Positions 18,607-30,064 are shown, counted from the first letter of the stretch. The stretch: 41,431 nucleotides of DNA from Ramazzottius varieornatus (GCA_001949185.1 BDGG01000005.1:1061063-1102493), one strand, 5' to 3'. The notes: generated from the letters alone by a model not told the origin. Numbers and translations: made by a program.

Positions 18607-19935
18607 GATGAAAATTATGCAAATTCGATTCTTTTCGAATTGAGTTTCACAAATAGCTCAACGCGACAATCGCCCAATAAGCTGATCGATCGTGGCTTGG
18701 AAATGGAATCGATGGTGTCACATGCCGAGGAGTAGAATGGTTAACCCCAGGAACAGGATGCGGTGATGAGCTTTCAGCTGGAATGAATTCCCGCCGCTAA
18801 AACTTTTCCAGAATGGCTTCCGGTCGAACCCGAAGTTGTCCAAATATCCACACAAATGGTAAGGAATTACCAATTTAAGGACAGATACAGAAAGCTAAGT
18901 GAGGATGACGATAGCACATTTTGTGTGACGTGAGCAACAGACTCTTCACTGTTCGTGCAGAAGCGAGGAACTGGTTATGATCATGGCTTGAGTCACTCGC
19001 TTGGTTGGGTTTTATGTCCGCTAGTCCGCTTAAGAGTACGACGACGTGGCTCATTTATTCATTCAGTTCCACTGTCGGCTGAGAAGCTGATGATCATACG
19101 TTGACAAAAGGCCTCTTCATGTCAAACGGAAGTAGTACGCATGTGCCGCAAATGCCGCATTTCCTTCGCAACCACCAACGGCTGTTTATGTCGACCAAGA
19201 TTATGCCTTGTCTTCGCTCTTTGAGCTTATGGCGTACAAGGTCCCAGAAGTTGGCAGCTGGTGTATCTTGGAGGCTAGCTGATAGCGTTGTGTATCGTGG
19301 AACCAGCTGTGGTAAATATCCGGGTCGTTCGCGGTAAACAGGGTGCTCCAGTTTACATTGCGCCAGAAAGCACACAGTCCTTCGACTTCATAAACGAACG
19401 TTATGTATTCGGAAGGACCTATCCGAAGGGTACGAGTGCGGATATGGCGGCCTTGTACGATGAGGACTTAAAACACGGCTGATTTTTACATGTGGTTTCG
19501 AAACACAATGGCGGAAACCCGGCCACAGGTTACATGAATAGTACCTTCACATGGTACAGCTGGTTCTTTGACATCAGTGGTCAAAACCTACTGAAATTTG
19601 ACTTCGGCAAACGAATTCACCCAGATCGTCAGGTCATGTGGCGCATGTTCTCGGTGTTATCGCCCAAAGGACCGCGCCACTTGGGGAAACGAACTGGTTG
19701 ACTTCATTTGCTGAGATTCCAAATACAAGTAGGAGAAATTCTTATGCTCCGGTTTGAGCAGTATAGAAATGGCCGGAAAGAACTGCCTTGTTACGCCGCA
19801 AGGATGCTTTGTGTTGCGTTTCGTCCGTGACTAAAGATCGATGCGGAGAAGTTAATCGAGTATGACTTCTGACGTCATGTATGGGTTCGCTGAAGCGGAA
19901 TAAGAATCTGCAGATGAGCGTATTGTATAGAAGTG
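18607..19935. other. Intergenic between lipase and astacin-like gene, decayed frames only
   Basis: Short plus-strand frames at 19158-19270 (FELMAYKVPEVGSWC) and 19288-19482 look faintly coding but are interrupted and match nothing I recognise. Hairpin repeat copy 5 lies at 19633-19689. Confidence 0.35.
19633..19689. repeat. GTGGCGC hairpin repeat, copy 5
   Basis: The left arm ATGTGGCGCATGTT pairs imperfectly with the right arm GGACCGCGCCACTTGGGG, followed by AAACGAACTGG as in copies 1 and 2. Confidence 0.65.
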
Positions 19936-20976
19936 TTAACAGTATAAGAGCCGGAGCTTGTTGATGTCGCCGGATGAGAGACCCGTAGCTTTCCCAACGG
20001 TGACGCCCTCTTTCAGCGGCGTCATGGTAGGAATGGAAGCAGTTTTCGCCCGAAAAAAGCCGTCAGGGTGTGTTAGTGAGTTGTAATCATAGGGCATCTC
20101 CTCAAGTGGCAAGTCCGTCTTGTTTAGCTTGGCAAACAATGGAGCGTCAACTGAAAAAGAATAAAGCCTCTCATGCTTTCAAGCTTACTTGACTACAGAA
20201 GTGTGAAGGACTTTGCATGATGACGTACGTGGTGAGATGTTGTCCCAGTTGACAGTGATGCTGCTGTCCCGATCGGGACGCTGATGCTCGTTGGGGAGAC
20301 CCAGAAGATGCAAGAGCTGGCGTAGCATTTTTTTCCGCTCTAGGCAGAATGGCACCATCAGCTGCATTACTTGAGCTTTGCCTTGACGTCCCGTGGGACC
20401 GGCGCAGCTGCAAGATACAGTTGCAAGTTATGTACAGCTTACAAATTGCACTGCGATGTTAACACTTGATTCGGCAAACAATATATTAATGATTCTTCAA
20501 GTCAGGAAAACAGTAAACAAGGAAGTGATGTCTGATGATATTTGCTTGGGCGCGATCTTACTCAAATCCCGCGCTCAGCTCTACAAAGTCATCTTCCGTG
20601 GTTCGGGGCATAAAATGGATGCAGGAGGCTGCTTCAATTTCTTCCATGGCGTGCAGAATCGTGTTGTTTTTGCTGTCGAAATTCTCTGCAGGCACGTGTC
20701 CCAGATTATGAATACTATAGAGAGCAGATGTGATAACGGGGATTCGAAACGAACTTACGAACTGACTTGGATAGCTTGTAGGGAACCATTGCGTTTGGCC
20801 AGAGACTTGGAATGGTATCCCATCTTCCCACAGCGGTCACTACAATCGGCGAATTGGGAAGATATATCCCCCACATGCTTCAATATCACCACTAAAATGT
20901 ACGAAGCGTTCTTACCGCTGTACGTGAGAGTTAGCAGGAAGACTGATGCCAAAAAGATTGTCCGTGAACTATGCAT
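19936..20976 (-). CDS. Astacin-family (M12A) protein with destroyed zinc site, probable pseudoprotease
   Basis: Exons 20976-20924, 20877-20759, 20685-20562, 20407-20229 and 20150-19936 give 229 aa with matching phases. A signal peptide (MHSSRTIFLASVFLLTLT) leads into a short pro-like segment. The astacin domain then starts at LWPNAMVPY and continues with AMEEIEAASCIHFMPRTTEDD, MPYDYNSL and a C-terminal LSSGDINKLRLLYC. The family zinc motif HExxHxxGxxHExxRxDRD reads RQLLHLLGLPNEHQRPDRD: the first and third His and the catalytic Glu are replaced, and the Met-turn (family SxMHY) reads SLTHP. The protein therefore cannot bind zinc in the normal way, yet the exons are open and splice cleanly. It is secreted and lies among the precursor-like genes. 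The first intron (46 nt) is the weakest part of the model. Confidence 0.75.
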
Positions 20977-21452
20977 GATTTCCGTAACCAGGACATAGGC
21001 CGGGTAAACAAAATCCGGAAGAGCACTTCCGTTTCAGCTGACCTGTGTTTGACTGCGTGCATGAGCATTGATTCTTCGGAGCAATCTTTTCGTTCTCCAC
21101 GACTTGTCTGCAACGTCTTCTCTGTTATCTTCTTGAAAATGAAAAATACTGGTTTGACAAGTGGGCAATGGCCGCGCTGTTGTGGCTCGAGGCTGCTATT
21201 AACGTCCTCTCTGTGGGGTTCCCGGTTGGCGCCACCTATGCCGCTAGCTTTTCCAGCTTCTTCCAACCTTACTGATTCGGTTTTACGAAAGTTTGCGGTA
21301 CAAATTTTATTCCTCGACAAACCGTAAGAGGTTGCAAAACTTATCATGTTTAGCACTTTCTGTGAGTAGGGTAATATGACTGGCGACACTAGGCAAAAAG
21401 AATTGTACATATAAATTTTAAGAACGTACTGTTGTAGCACACGATGCTGTAA
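20977..21452. other. Intergenic between astacin-like gene and precursor gene B
   Basis: Promoter side of the astacin-like gene and 3' flank of gene B. Open frames here (for example 20931-21440 minus) lack codon-level or family support. Confidence 0.4.
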
Positions 21453-22202
21453 CTAGCCCATCAGTTTGAAAAAGCTATATTGATTTTGGTAGTCATCCTC
21501 CCGGCTGTCTTCCGGTTTTTCATCCACAATCTTTGCAGCAGATAGACGAGAAGAAGAGTAGGGTCGGGAATGGAACATAGACGGTGGGGGCGCTACAAAT
21601 GTATGTGAAGTAGAAGCTTGGATAAAGAGTAAACTGATCCGAACATGCCACTAAATTATTTTCAACCCCGAAAATATGATTTCAGCTTTCGAAGTAGTCC
21701 ACAAATTAACTCGATGTTCCACGCGAAACAGTAATTACTAGCTGGCTACACAATTTGTCTGATCGTCCATTTAAAATCTGCGGAACAACCTACCTATGCG
21801 GGTTTGTCGTTGAAGGTTGCCGTCTCCGCCCATCAAGTCGTCGTCAGAATCGTCATAAGGCATACCGAAGCTCGGAGAGATAATGTCACTACTTTCCCCT
21901 CGGTTTCCGTAAGGGAGGAACCACGTTGAAGGCAGCGAGAAGTACATGTTATCTCTCGGTTGAGTGACCACAAAGTCCGAGACTCCTGAACCAGAACTTT
22001 GAGAGACCTGCGAAACGGGATACATCGCAGGTCTCGGCTTGGACGATGGGGAGCGCTGCCCACCGAGCTGCATGCGGTTATTATAAGCCGAACTAGCCGC
22101 GAACCGCATTGGTGAATGCGGTAACGCAGAAGTCTTCCCGAACCAAAGGACTAGCCAGAAAGCAACGGGTAGAAATTTCCCGATGAAAACCGCCATTGTC
22201 AA
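21453..22202 (-). CDS. Secreted peptide-precursor-like protein B (FFKLMG C-terminus)
   Basis: Exons 22202-21794 and 21592-21453 give 182 aa, or 180 if the second Met (MAVFIGKF) is used. There is a strong signal peptide (FLPVAFWLVLWFGKTSALP). The mature part is Ser/Pro/Gln-rich, with STWFLPYGNRG matching the WF(F/L)P motif of genes A and C, then an acidic patch (DDSDDDLM). The last exon follows a phase-1 intron and ends KPEDSREDDYQNQYSFFKLMG, parallel to PEDSQED ... YYNFFKLMG of gene A at both protein and DNA level. There is no dibasic site near the end, so if a C-terminal peptide is released the cleavage site is not obvious. No named family is recognised. Confidence 0.7.
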
Positions 22203-23334
22203 TGAATTTTAGATTTCTAGAGGATAAAATAGGAAATCCAGCGTCTGAAAATATGAGAAAAGCGCTTTACAGTAGCGGAAAAACAGGATAAGGCTTAGCA
22301 GAGAGAACTGATGGGAAGAGCGTGAGTCAGACGGACTCTTTACCCTGCCAATTATCCGGGGGAGATTATATAGCATTGGCAAAGAGACAGATCCTTCCGG
22401 CAACGTTGGGAGAACGAAGGTTCTAATGTCAAGCCGTGGCTTTGGGACGGTTTTAAGCGGCAGTCAAACATTGGGCTTGTGTGGTGCTGGCATTGACACT
22501 GTAACGGCCTACAAAAGGGAATGAGGGCGGCATTGTTCAAGCAGGCGCCTGGAGTGAGGCTTCAAGGGCATATCAGATGACGTCCCATATGTCGCCTCTT
22601 TTGTCAACCACTTAAAAATATGGATTAAATACGATGGAAGGAGCAGGGAACTTGGGGATGATGCATGGTTAAGTGGCGACAGCTGGGCGAGCGAACCGGA
22701 AGTCCGCGCACGCCGATCTGGCGATCCAATTTCAAGCTCTTCTTTTCGACAATATAGCGGTGCCACCCTTCGGTTCGGCTATCTATCCGTACCGGCAATA
22801 ACTCAGCTTGCAACAAGTCTTTCCGGGATTACCGGGGTTAGCAAACAACGCGTTTCTTAAGCAGCAAGTCACAACATGGACAGACGGCAGTAAAAGACTC
22901 ATAGCGAGCCTGCGTTGGTCCTTTAACGATCATCTGAAATTCGGATACACATTAAATTATCATTTATTAGTCTAATTCGGAAGATTCTGGTTCGTGGTCT
23001 AGACCGAGTATAAAGCCTAGAGTTGCGGAAAAGGCGGTTAAAACATCGTGCAGTACTATGCAAAACCGATTGATAGTGGGTCCTGTTTGTCAAGGCAGGG
23101 TCTGTGTCTTACAAAGTCCAGAGTAATGCGACATTAAATTGCGGTATTAAATTAAACTTATTATTTAACTTGGGACTTCTGTTGTGTCACGGGAACGTAC
23201 TGAAGGATTAGCCGAAGTCCACGGAAATTGCATTGCGGCGGAAGCGAGAGGTCGTCTGGGAATCAAAGAGCACGTATATCAAGAGTAATCAAAGAGTACG
23301 TGCGCATGATCCGACGGCTTTCATTCGAGGGTCT
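22203..23334. other. Intergenic between precursor genes B and C
   Basis: About 1.1 kb with no supported gene. The part next to 22202 is probably the promoter and leader of gene B. I looked for another WF(F/L)P or FFKLMG-type exon and found none. Confidence 0.45.
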
Positions 23335-23869
23335 TTATCCCAGGACCTTGAGTAACCTTTGGTTCTTGATGGGAGTATAGCGTGGGTGCATTTCATCCAT
23401 GTAGTGCATGTCGACCCTTAGGTTCTTGGCCGACGTACCCATGAAACTCGGGAGCCATTGACTTGATGCACCTGCATAACTTCAAGGTACTTCAGATGGC
23501 TGGAAACGTGGAAATGAATATCTTATGTGAAAGGACAAACGTACCCCGTTTGACGTCATCTTCAATTTCATCGGGCAAAGTGTAGTCGGCCGATGCAGCA
23601 GGCGCTCTTCCGAATGCCATAGGAAATCGCGGCCACTTCTTCAAGTTTGGCAGGAACCAGCTGGTCGGCGATTTGACAAAGGCACTTTTTTCCGTGTTGG
23701 TCGAAGAATGCCCAACTGGATCCGAAGGGTATTCCTCGTAGGAGGAGTATGTGCGTGTTTGCGCCATTGCAGGTGGCACCAGACTCGAGCTCGCCCGAGG
23801 TTCGGCCTTCACCAAGGGTCCACAAACGAGCGCAACCAGCTGGATGCACAAGACCTTCCTGATATCCAT
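23335..23869 (-). CDS. Secreted peptide-precursor-like protein C (LLKVLG C-terminus)
   Basis: Exons 23869-23545 and 23471-23335 give 153 aa. The signal peptide is MDIRKVLCIQLVALVCGPLVKA. The mature part has TSWFLPNLKKW, the same motif as STWFLP in B and NNWFFAP in A, then an acidic stretch and a dibasic KR (DDVKRGG) at the phase-1 intron. The last exon carries a second variant, SSQWLPSFMG, and ends KNQRLLKVLG, then stop, in the position of FFKLMG. Length (153 against 152 aa in A), signal peptide, phase and motif order make it a diverged paralog. Function unknown; a secreted bioactive peptide or structural secreted protein are both possible. Confidence 0.65.
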
Positions 23870-24673
23870 TGCAAAAGTTTAGAGAAACCAACTATCAAAA
23901 TAAAACGTTTATATCAAACGAGAAACGAAGCAATTAGCTAAACTAGAACGGGTCAACCTCACCCTCGACAGTAAGTCGATCACCACTATATCGAAAACTG
24001 AACGCGGAAACTTTCGCCAAGACTTTTGAGTGGCAAATATCCTGGATAGTGCCTAGTTTTAAGGGGTGAGCGGCGTCCCCAAGTTACCGTGTTTCACTGT
24101 AGATATTTTCAGGTCGCTCTAAATCGGTCGGGAGGCGCTGATGGTCCCAGAGCAAGTATGAACCCGCCCAGGACGAATACTCACCCAAAGTGTGCTGACG
24201 CTACCCATGCTCCCTTATGGATCAAGGAACAGGCGTATGTGTGATGATCCCGGACTCTGGGGGCAATGGGTGCGACAGGAAGGGCGTTGTAGAATCCAAC
24301 GTACCTTTATTTGCGCTGAAGTTAGTTCAAGCTTGCTCAAAGTGGGCATTCATTGTTCTGAGTATTGTTCGGCGGTTCTTCCACCAACGATAATGTCAGC
24401 AAACTATTTTCGATACTCTAGAGTCTCGATGAACGATCACCACAATACGTCGTGACGTCCGGAAAAAAACGATTGACTTCCGCAGACGTCTTTTTATTCC
24501 GCTCTATCCAGACTAGAATCAACAATGCACATTCTATATGTGTTGAATGATGTGGAAAAAGCTTATTAGTGAGCTTTGAAAACTGAACATCAATGGTTAA
24601 AAATAGCATTTCAGAATCGAAAGAAGTACAACGGCATCGATAAAAGCAAGAATAACTTACAGGAGCTGTTGGA
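23870..24673. other. Intergenic between precursor gene C and FNTA
   Basis: About 0.8 kb without supported exons. It includes the presumed promoter of gene C and the 3' flank of FNTA. Confidence 0.45.
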
Positions 24674-26152
24674 TTATACTTCCGGTACAGTTTCGGAAAG
24701 AAACTGTTTGTGGTACTTAAACTGGAAAGTGTCGCGGATCCATGTCCAGTAGATTTGTCGCACACGATCATGAAGCTGAGCTAAGTCGTTACAAATTTCG
24801 ACCAACTTTTGCAATAGCCGGCCTTTTTCGTCGGCGGTGCTGGCTGTGTAGCCGTTTGCGATGTCCTCATCCAGTAGGTCTACCATGAAGCCCAAGAGGT
24901 GAGGAGATCGGTGCTCTTGGTTGTACAGGCCTTTACAGAGCTCGTTGACAGTGGAGAAGTGAGTCTTCCAGTTGTCCCGAAGCAATCTGTAACCACAAAG
25001 AAACGAATGTGAGATTGGCTAGGCGAAAACGAGGAAGCGAAAAAACCGTATCTTCGTACCCGCGCAAGTAACTCCAGGGGCTTTCGTTGTGCACTTGCGC
25101 ATTGATATGTGCAATCGTATACCTGTGAACAAAATGCAGTAGTCAAACAGAGACGCCACAGTAAACTTCGTAAACCCAACCACGAAATGTGAAAACGTCT
25201 ACTTGTACAGTATGCACAAAACCGGCATGTCTGACTTGGTAGACGCATGACATCACGTGGTTGAAATTCAGTAGCGGAATTTCGTATAACGTCATGCGCG
25301 AAATTGTCCGAGGAAACCCTACCGTATCTCTTCGGCCAGCGAATCTCCCTCCAGCAAAGTCTCTTTTCCACAAGCCTTCGGTAGATTATCTAGTACGAAG
25401 AATCGGTGCATCCAGGCGCTGTTGTTAAAGACATCTTCTTGCAGTAGCCTGTCTGTGAACTGTAACTCAGAATGGTCTAAAATCTGGAAGTGACGGAGGA
25501 TGTGCTGTCGATACTGCCAGACATGATAATTCTTAGCGTCGTTCTTTAGGATCTTAGCCGCGAAGTCCAACTCCTTCGACCAGTCTTTCAGCAACTCTAC
25601 AATCCTCTGTCGATGGTACCATACCTGGTAGTTTTTCGGGTGCTTCTCGATCACTCTAGAGATGTAACTCAGCTCGACATTCAGGTCGCGCTTCAAGAAA
25701 GCCAAGGCTTTCCTTCGATACACCCACACAGCGTAATTGGCAGCGTTCAGTTTCGCTGCCTGAGTCGCCACTTGCAGTCCTCTTTCCGATAGCTCTCCAC
25801 TAGCAGATATAGCTCGGAAATATCCAAAGACGCTCTGGAATCGTGCTTCGAAAGCGATGGGCATGACGGAGCCTACTACCAAAGCGACGGGTGTAACGTC
25901 TTTCCATTCGGGAAGTTCTTCGAAGAGGATACTTGTGCACTCGTCATCACTTTCTTCCGAGTCACTTTCCGATGCTCCACTTTGCATTGCTACATCTTCT
26001 TGCTGCTGCTGTTGGATCTTGGTGGTGTCTGCCGATTTTGTCGGAGCCCCGTCGACTTCGATCATCAAATCCACCGCTGAATCCTCCTTGTCCAGAGTTG
26101 TCTCGGCATCCCCCTGCCCTCGGCCTTTGCTGATCACTGCTTCGCTTTCCAT
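24674..26152 (-). CDS. FNTA: Protein farnesyl/geranylgeranyltransferase type I, alpha subunit
   Basis: Exons 26152-25323, 25122-25060 and 24986-24674 give 401 aa, phases matching. I chose the start MESEAVISKG; the frame is open to 26266, but the extra N-terminus is hydrophobic and atypical. After an acidic, Gln-rich N-terminus come the PPTA helical repeats with the family's N-x-x-V/A-W signature: NAANYAVWVYRRKAL, HPKNYQVWYHRQRIVE, DAKNYHVWQYRQHIL, NNSAWMHRFFVL and NESPWSYLRGLL. The alpha subunit pairs with FNTB or PGGT1B to attach prenyl groups to CaaX proteins such as Ras and Rho in the cytosol. It lies 0.4 kb from SSR2 on the same strand. Confidence 0.92.
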
Positions 26153-26599
26153 CACTTCTGCTCCTATGATTCCCGCCGCAATACCTATGACAGAAAGAGA
26201 TAGAGCCTTGATAAGAAGTTTTAGAACTTGAGAAGGTCGGGGGGAAACCTGGAAAAGATCGATCATTGATGTGACTGCGAAGTGAACCGTATTACTTGCA
26301 GTACGTACACTATTACCATAACGTCATGTCATAGATATCATGACTTCCGCGTGTACAGTACAGTGTACACACTCTGACTCTTGTCATAATCTCCCGCAAG
26401 TCCAGTTTCTCGACTTTCTCCGGTCTCAAGAATCCCGACGAAAGGGGAACGACCAGCACCAACGTGAATCCGAAACTGTGGAATCGTCAATTCATCAGGT
26501 GTAAAGACCAAAGTTACCCATCAGAGTTTCGCTAAGCATAAAACCGAAATGCGGTTTAAAAAAGAAGACATGGAAAAAAGAGCCGAAGGACATTTCCAC

Positions 26600-27175
26600 T
26601 CATTGCTTCTTGGTGGCAACTCTAGAAATCTCGAATCTCTGCTTGCTGGTGTGCCACAAAAAGTAAGGAATGCCAACGGTGGGAACACACATGATCAAAA
26701 AAGTAATCCAGTCAGCGTAATGAGGAGCGAAAAGGCGATTGAACTGATTAATTTCCCAGATTTGTCCTTCACCAGGCGAAGAAGTCCATCCAACAGCAAT
26801 CTGCGCATCTCTTGCTTCTCCAGTTCGATACTGGACTCGTGCAGCCGTAAAGTTGAAGATGCGGTACTCTTTTGGTTGCAAGATCAGCGTGTGAGTGACG
26901 TTCGCGCCAGGAGCGATGCGATCCCAATGAGCTTGAGTAAAGCCCGTAACGAAGTCAAAGTCAGCCTTATCGAAGTTGGATTCATCGAGGTGGACATCGT
27001 AAGCTGTAGAGTCACCGACGTTGTGGAGACCGTATTGGACCGTCACGTCTTTCTTCTGGACTAGATGTTGGTTGAGGATGTGCTTGGAGGCCAGGAGACG
27101 CGCACCAGAAGTTGCTTCTTGAGCCGCTCCGAGTCCAACCAGAGCGCACATCGCTATCCATAGCACGAGTCCCAT
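26600..27175 (-). CDS. SSR2: Translocon-associated protein subunit beta (TRAP-beta, SSR2)
   Basis: A single coding exon of 191 aa, similar to the family length of about 185. The signal peptide MGLVLWIAMCALVGLGAAQ is followed by a lumenal immunoglobulin-like domain: KKDVTVQYGLHNVGDSTAYD, FTQAHWDRIAPGANVTHTL, and NVT and NFT glycosylation sites. A transmembrane segment (WITFLIMCVPTVGIPYFLW) is followed by a short basic cytosolic tail ending KKQ. The protein is part of the TRAP complex that helps signal-bearing chains through the Sec61 channel at the ER. The 5' leader runs toward 27225 and may contain an intron. Confidence 0.95.
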   Translation of the reverse strand: MGLVLWIAMCALVGLGAAQEATSGARLLASKHILNQHLVQKKDVTVQYGLHNVGDSTAYDVHLDESNFDKADFDFVTGFTQAHWDRIAPGANVTHTLILQPKEYRIFNFTAARVQYRTGEARDAQIAVGWTSSPGEGQIWEINQFNRLFAPHYADWITFLIMCVPTVGIPYFLWHTSKQRFEISRVATKKQ

Positions 27176-27828
27176 TCTTGAGCTTTGCCGACTCCTCTAC
27201 AACAAAACAACCCGAGTTACGCAAGCACCCAACGGCGACGTTAAACGACTTACGGGAAGATTAGTACCACCGCGAAGGAAATCAGCCGGACACCTCGGAT
27301 CTTCTCCACGCATTTCCAGCTCATCCGTGACTTCAATATGACGTCACGGCCATGATGGATCCCCGTCGCCAGAACTGATACGAGACAAAAATCGTGACGT
27401 CAAGACCAGTAGGAACCTTCGGTTAATGAGCGTTGTCTGATCTTAGAGCCGCCCACCGATAGATAACGCGGTAGTCTTGCGCCACAACAACCCCGATCAA
27501 TCAGCGAGTTGGAGTAACTCCGACGCCGAGTAAGTACTGTACACGTTGGCTACCTTAATTATGGGCATGGGCAAAAATGTGGGTAGCGGAGCGAGAGCGG
27601 TGATGCTACGATTGATTCTATTGATTAGTCGACGTCAGCTAGCCGGTACCGCTTTCGCTCCGTCAGGACCGCCACTCACATTTTTGTCCATGCCCACATT
27701 TGAGGCAGACGCGTGTCCTGTGATTTTAATTTTATTGCATCCTTCACTTCGAAGTCAGAATTCAGATTCCTTGTCCGTTCTTCGCGTCCAACTCTAACTT
27801 TGAGTTGTATAACATCTACAGCTTGAAC
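27176..27828. promoter_or_regulatory. Shared upstream region of SSR2 (-) and BRF1 (+)
   Basis: About 650 bp between two divergent genes must hold both promoters; I see no clear TATA box. It contains the foldback element at 27563-27697. No exon beyond leader sequence is supported. Confidence 0.45.
27563..27697. repeat. Foldback repeat between divergent genes
   Basis: GGGCATGGGCAAAAATGTGG with GGAGCGAGAGCGGT is matched in inverse by ACCGCTTTCGCTCC and CACATTTTTGTCCATGCCCA. The unpaired centre is about 45 bp. It is MITE-like, with no coding content. Confidence 0.65.
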
Positions 27829-29788
27829 ATGGCAGAATCTACTGGAGGAACGTACTGCTCGTTGTGCGGATCGGCGGACATCGTGACAGACTACAGCAAG
27901 GGCGAAGCGGTAAATCTCGAGCTATAATCTTCACCTCTTGGATATCTCGCAAGCATTTTCTCTTGTGTTTTCTAGGTATGTAGCTCCTGCGGTGCTGTTC
28001 AAGAAGAAGAGCTGATCACAAACACCATCCAGTATGAAGCTGGTAATTCTGGACATAACACGCTCGTCGGACGGAACGTCAACCTCGAAGGTAAAGGATT
28101 TATTCCGTCTTCTCGCGCATGATGTCATAAGCTTATACAGTATTTCCCGCGGAAATGCACTTCTGCATTGGTCTGTTGATTGCGTCGTGGGCGGATATGG
28201 CTGCCTTCGTGACATTCTCAGTTCACACTGTTTAGATGGACAGTGGATTGGTGCATCACCTATTGTTCATTTTGCAGCCGAAGGATATCTCGGTCAAACT
28301 GGCAACCCGATGAAAGGCGGTATCGCTCGATCATCCAGAGACACCACGCTGAGCAAGAATGAAGATCGTCTTCGTGGTCTCGGCGCTCAGTCGAAGTGCG
28401 GACCGGACATCTGCAATCACGGTTTTCGTGTATACAAGATGGCCTACGAAGCAGGCATGACTCGCAAACGTCCCCTCGAAACGGTACTCTGCGCCTGTCT
28501 GTACATCGCGTCCCGTCGAATGAAGACGGGTCACATGTTAGCTGATTTTGTCCATCTAGTCCACGGGGACTTTTACGAACTCGCACGAACAGTCAGGTTT
28601 TTCATCACGAGGTTGTGTATCACTGTCCCGATGTTGGACGCCACCATGCAAGTCGAACGGTTCTGTCACGAACTAGTCACGCATGATAGAACACTAGTCC
28701 CAAAACTCGTTAACTTGGGCCATAGGATCGTTGAGAGGATGAAGAAGGACTGGATCGATGCGGGGAGGAAACCTGGAGCGATTGCAGCAGCTGCGGTCAT
28801 CATAGCCTGTAGGGTGAATAACCATGAAGTAGCCATGGAAGACGTGGCGAAGATTGCACAGGTTTCTAGCATAACGATTAGGAGGAGGTTGCTGGAGTTC
28901 GCTCAGACGGAAAGCGCGAAATTGATGCCGAGTGAATTCTCTGCGGCGGACCTCCCTCGAGCCCAGCAACATCCTTGTATCGTCACTAAAGCCGCTGGAC
29001 GCTCCGCACCCCCCGTGAGTCGTCTTTCATAGCTTGTATCGTTCAGAGTAACTGTCCTGATGATCGTTTAAAATGACTTTGCGTTTCTTTCCGTACGAGA
29101 CCGATTTTCATTGTAGTGGCTAATCGACAACGAAGAGCGCTTAGGAGCTGCAAAGACGCTGAAAAGAATGTTGAAGCTTATCATTGATCTTTCCGGACGG
29201 GACGACGTTGACGGTAAGGCTTCGATCTCCACTGTAGCTGGAAGAAAACACGAGGGAAAACTGGGTAATGTTTCAGAAATCTAAACTAAGTTCGTCGTCC
29301 TGTTTTATCTAGAGGATGACTGGAACGATCTTCGGCACAGTCTAGTGAACCTGACTACAGCTATTGAAATGGCAGAGTCTCGGTGGCAGCTAACGGTGGA
29401 GAAGAGCTTATTTGTAGCGACCAGCTTGAAGTACGCCATAACCGACGAAGAGTTTGAAGGTGGGAGGAACATTGTCTGTGGAGAGTTCCTTCAGTCGATG
29501 ATGTGTAACGAGGCCGAAAGAGAAATCCGAGCTGGAAACCTGGACCACAAACATGGTGTCCTGATAACAAGAAGAGCTGATAAGAAACGGGAACTGGAAC
29601 AAGAAGAAGCTGAGAAACCCAGGCAGAAAACGAAAAGGAAGAATGCTAAAGGCGCCGCGCAGGGAAAAGGCACAGGAGTGCCTAAACTGGCGGAAGTGCA
29701 GAAGTCGAACAAGATTGACTATGAGCGGTTTAATGACTACCTCAAAGATTTTGATAGTAGTAACAACGATGAGCTGGATTTCACGTAA
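27829..29788 (+). CDS. BRF1: Transcription factor IIIB subunit BRF1
   Basis: Exons 27829-27909, 27976-28090, 28278-29014, 29117-29213 and 29313-29788 give 501 aa, phases matching. The N-terminal zinc ribbon has four Cys (YCSLCG ... VCSSCGAV). A linker follows, then two TFIIB-like cyclin repeats: CNHGFRVYKMAYEAGMTRKR, CLYIASRRMKTGHMLADF, and AGRKPGAIAAAAVIIACRVN with IRRRLLEF. The C-terminal exon has the BRF1-specific acidic and helical block (EEFEGG, CNEAEREIRAG) and a Lys-rich tail. BRF1 with TBP and BDP1 places RNA polymerase III at tRNA and 5S genes. It is shorter than the vertebrate protein (about 675 aa) because of a reduced C-terminal half. It converges with RAD51C. Confidence 0.92.
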
Positions 29789-29927
29789 TTTTTGATTTCA
29801 GCACCGACAAAGTCATTTTGTTTTATGTGAGTTGTTCTTTTGAATTTTTTCCTCATGGTGTTTTTCTACTAGCGGTTACTAGCGTCACCGTTTATCGTTA
29901 TGTTTGAGTTCTGTGTTATTTATTTGC

Positions 29928-29933
29928 AATAAA
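29928..29933 (+). terminator. Polyadenylation signal AATAAA for BRF1
   Basis: AATAAA lies 140 nt after the BRF1 stop, preceded by a T-rich stretch. This is the expected position for 3' end formation before the convergent RAD51C gene. Confidence 0.65.
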
Positions 29934-30064
29934 GAAACGTCATTGTACGTGGGGAGGTAAAAAAACTGTTGAATTCCGAATTTAGTTCCTTGGCGTTTAG
30001 AACAAGGCATGACAACTAACAGGATACAACGTGAACCAATGTGAAGTTTAGTGAGCGCTTTTAC

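Noticed and set aside
20931-21440. 169-codon minus-strand frame upstream of the astacin-like gene
   Set aside because: It overlaps the astacin-like first exon in another frame and has no signal peptide or domain.
12632-23869. Calling the precursor family tachykinins
   Set aside because: Only the final FFKLM resembles them. Invertebrate tachykinins usually end FxGxR-amide in several copies flanked by dibasic sites, which is not the case here.
25123-25322. Possible C/D snoRNA in FNTA intron 1 (GTGATGT)
   Set aside because: No matching D box at a suitable distance and no D'/C' pair.
26153-26266. N-terminal extension of FNTA beginning MIDLFQVSPRPSQ
   Set aside because: The hydrophobic extension is unlike FNTA; the downstream Met (MESEAV) starts the usual acidic N-terminus. 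The extension probably comes from leader sequence that happens to be open.
28091-28277. Possible snoRNA in BRF1 intron 2 (ATGATGT ... GTCTGTTGA)
   Set aside because: Box C is off consensus, there is no proper box D, and I found no guide match to rRNA that I can recall.
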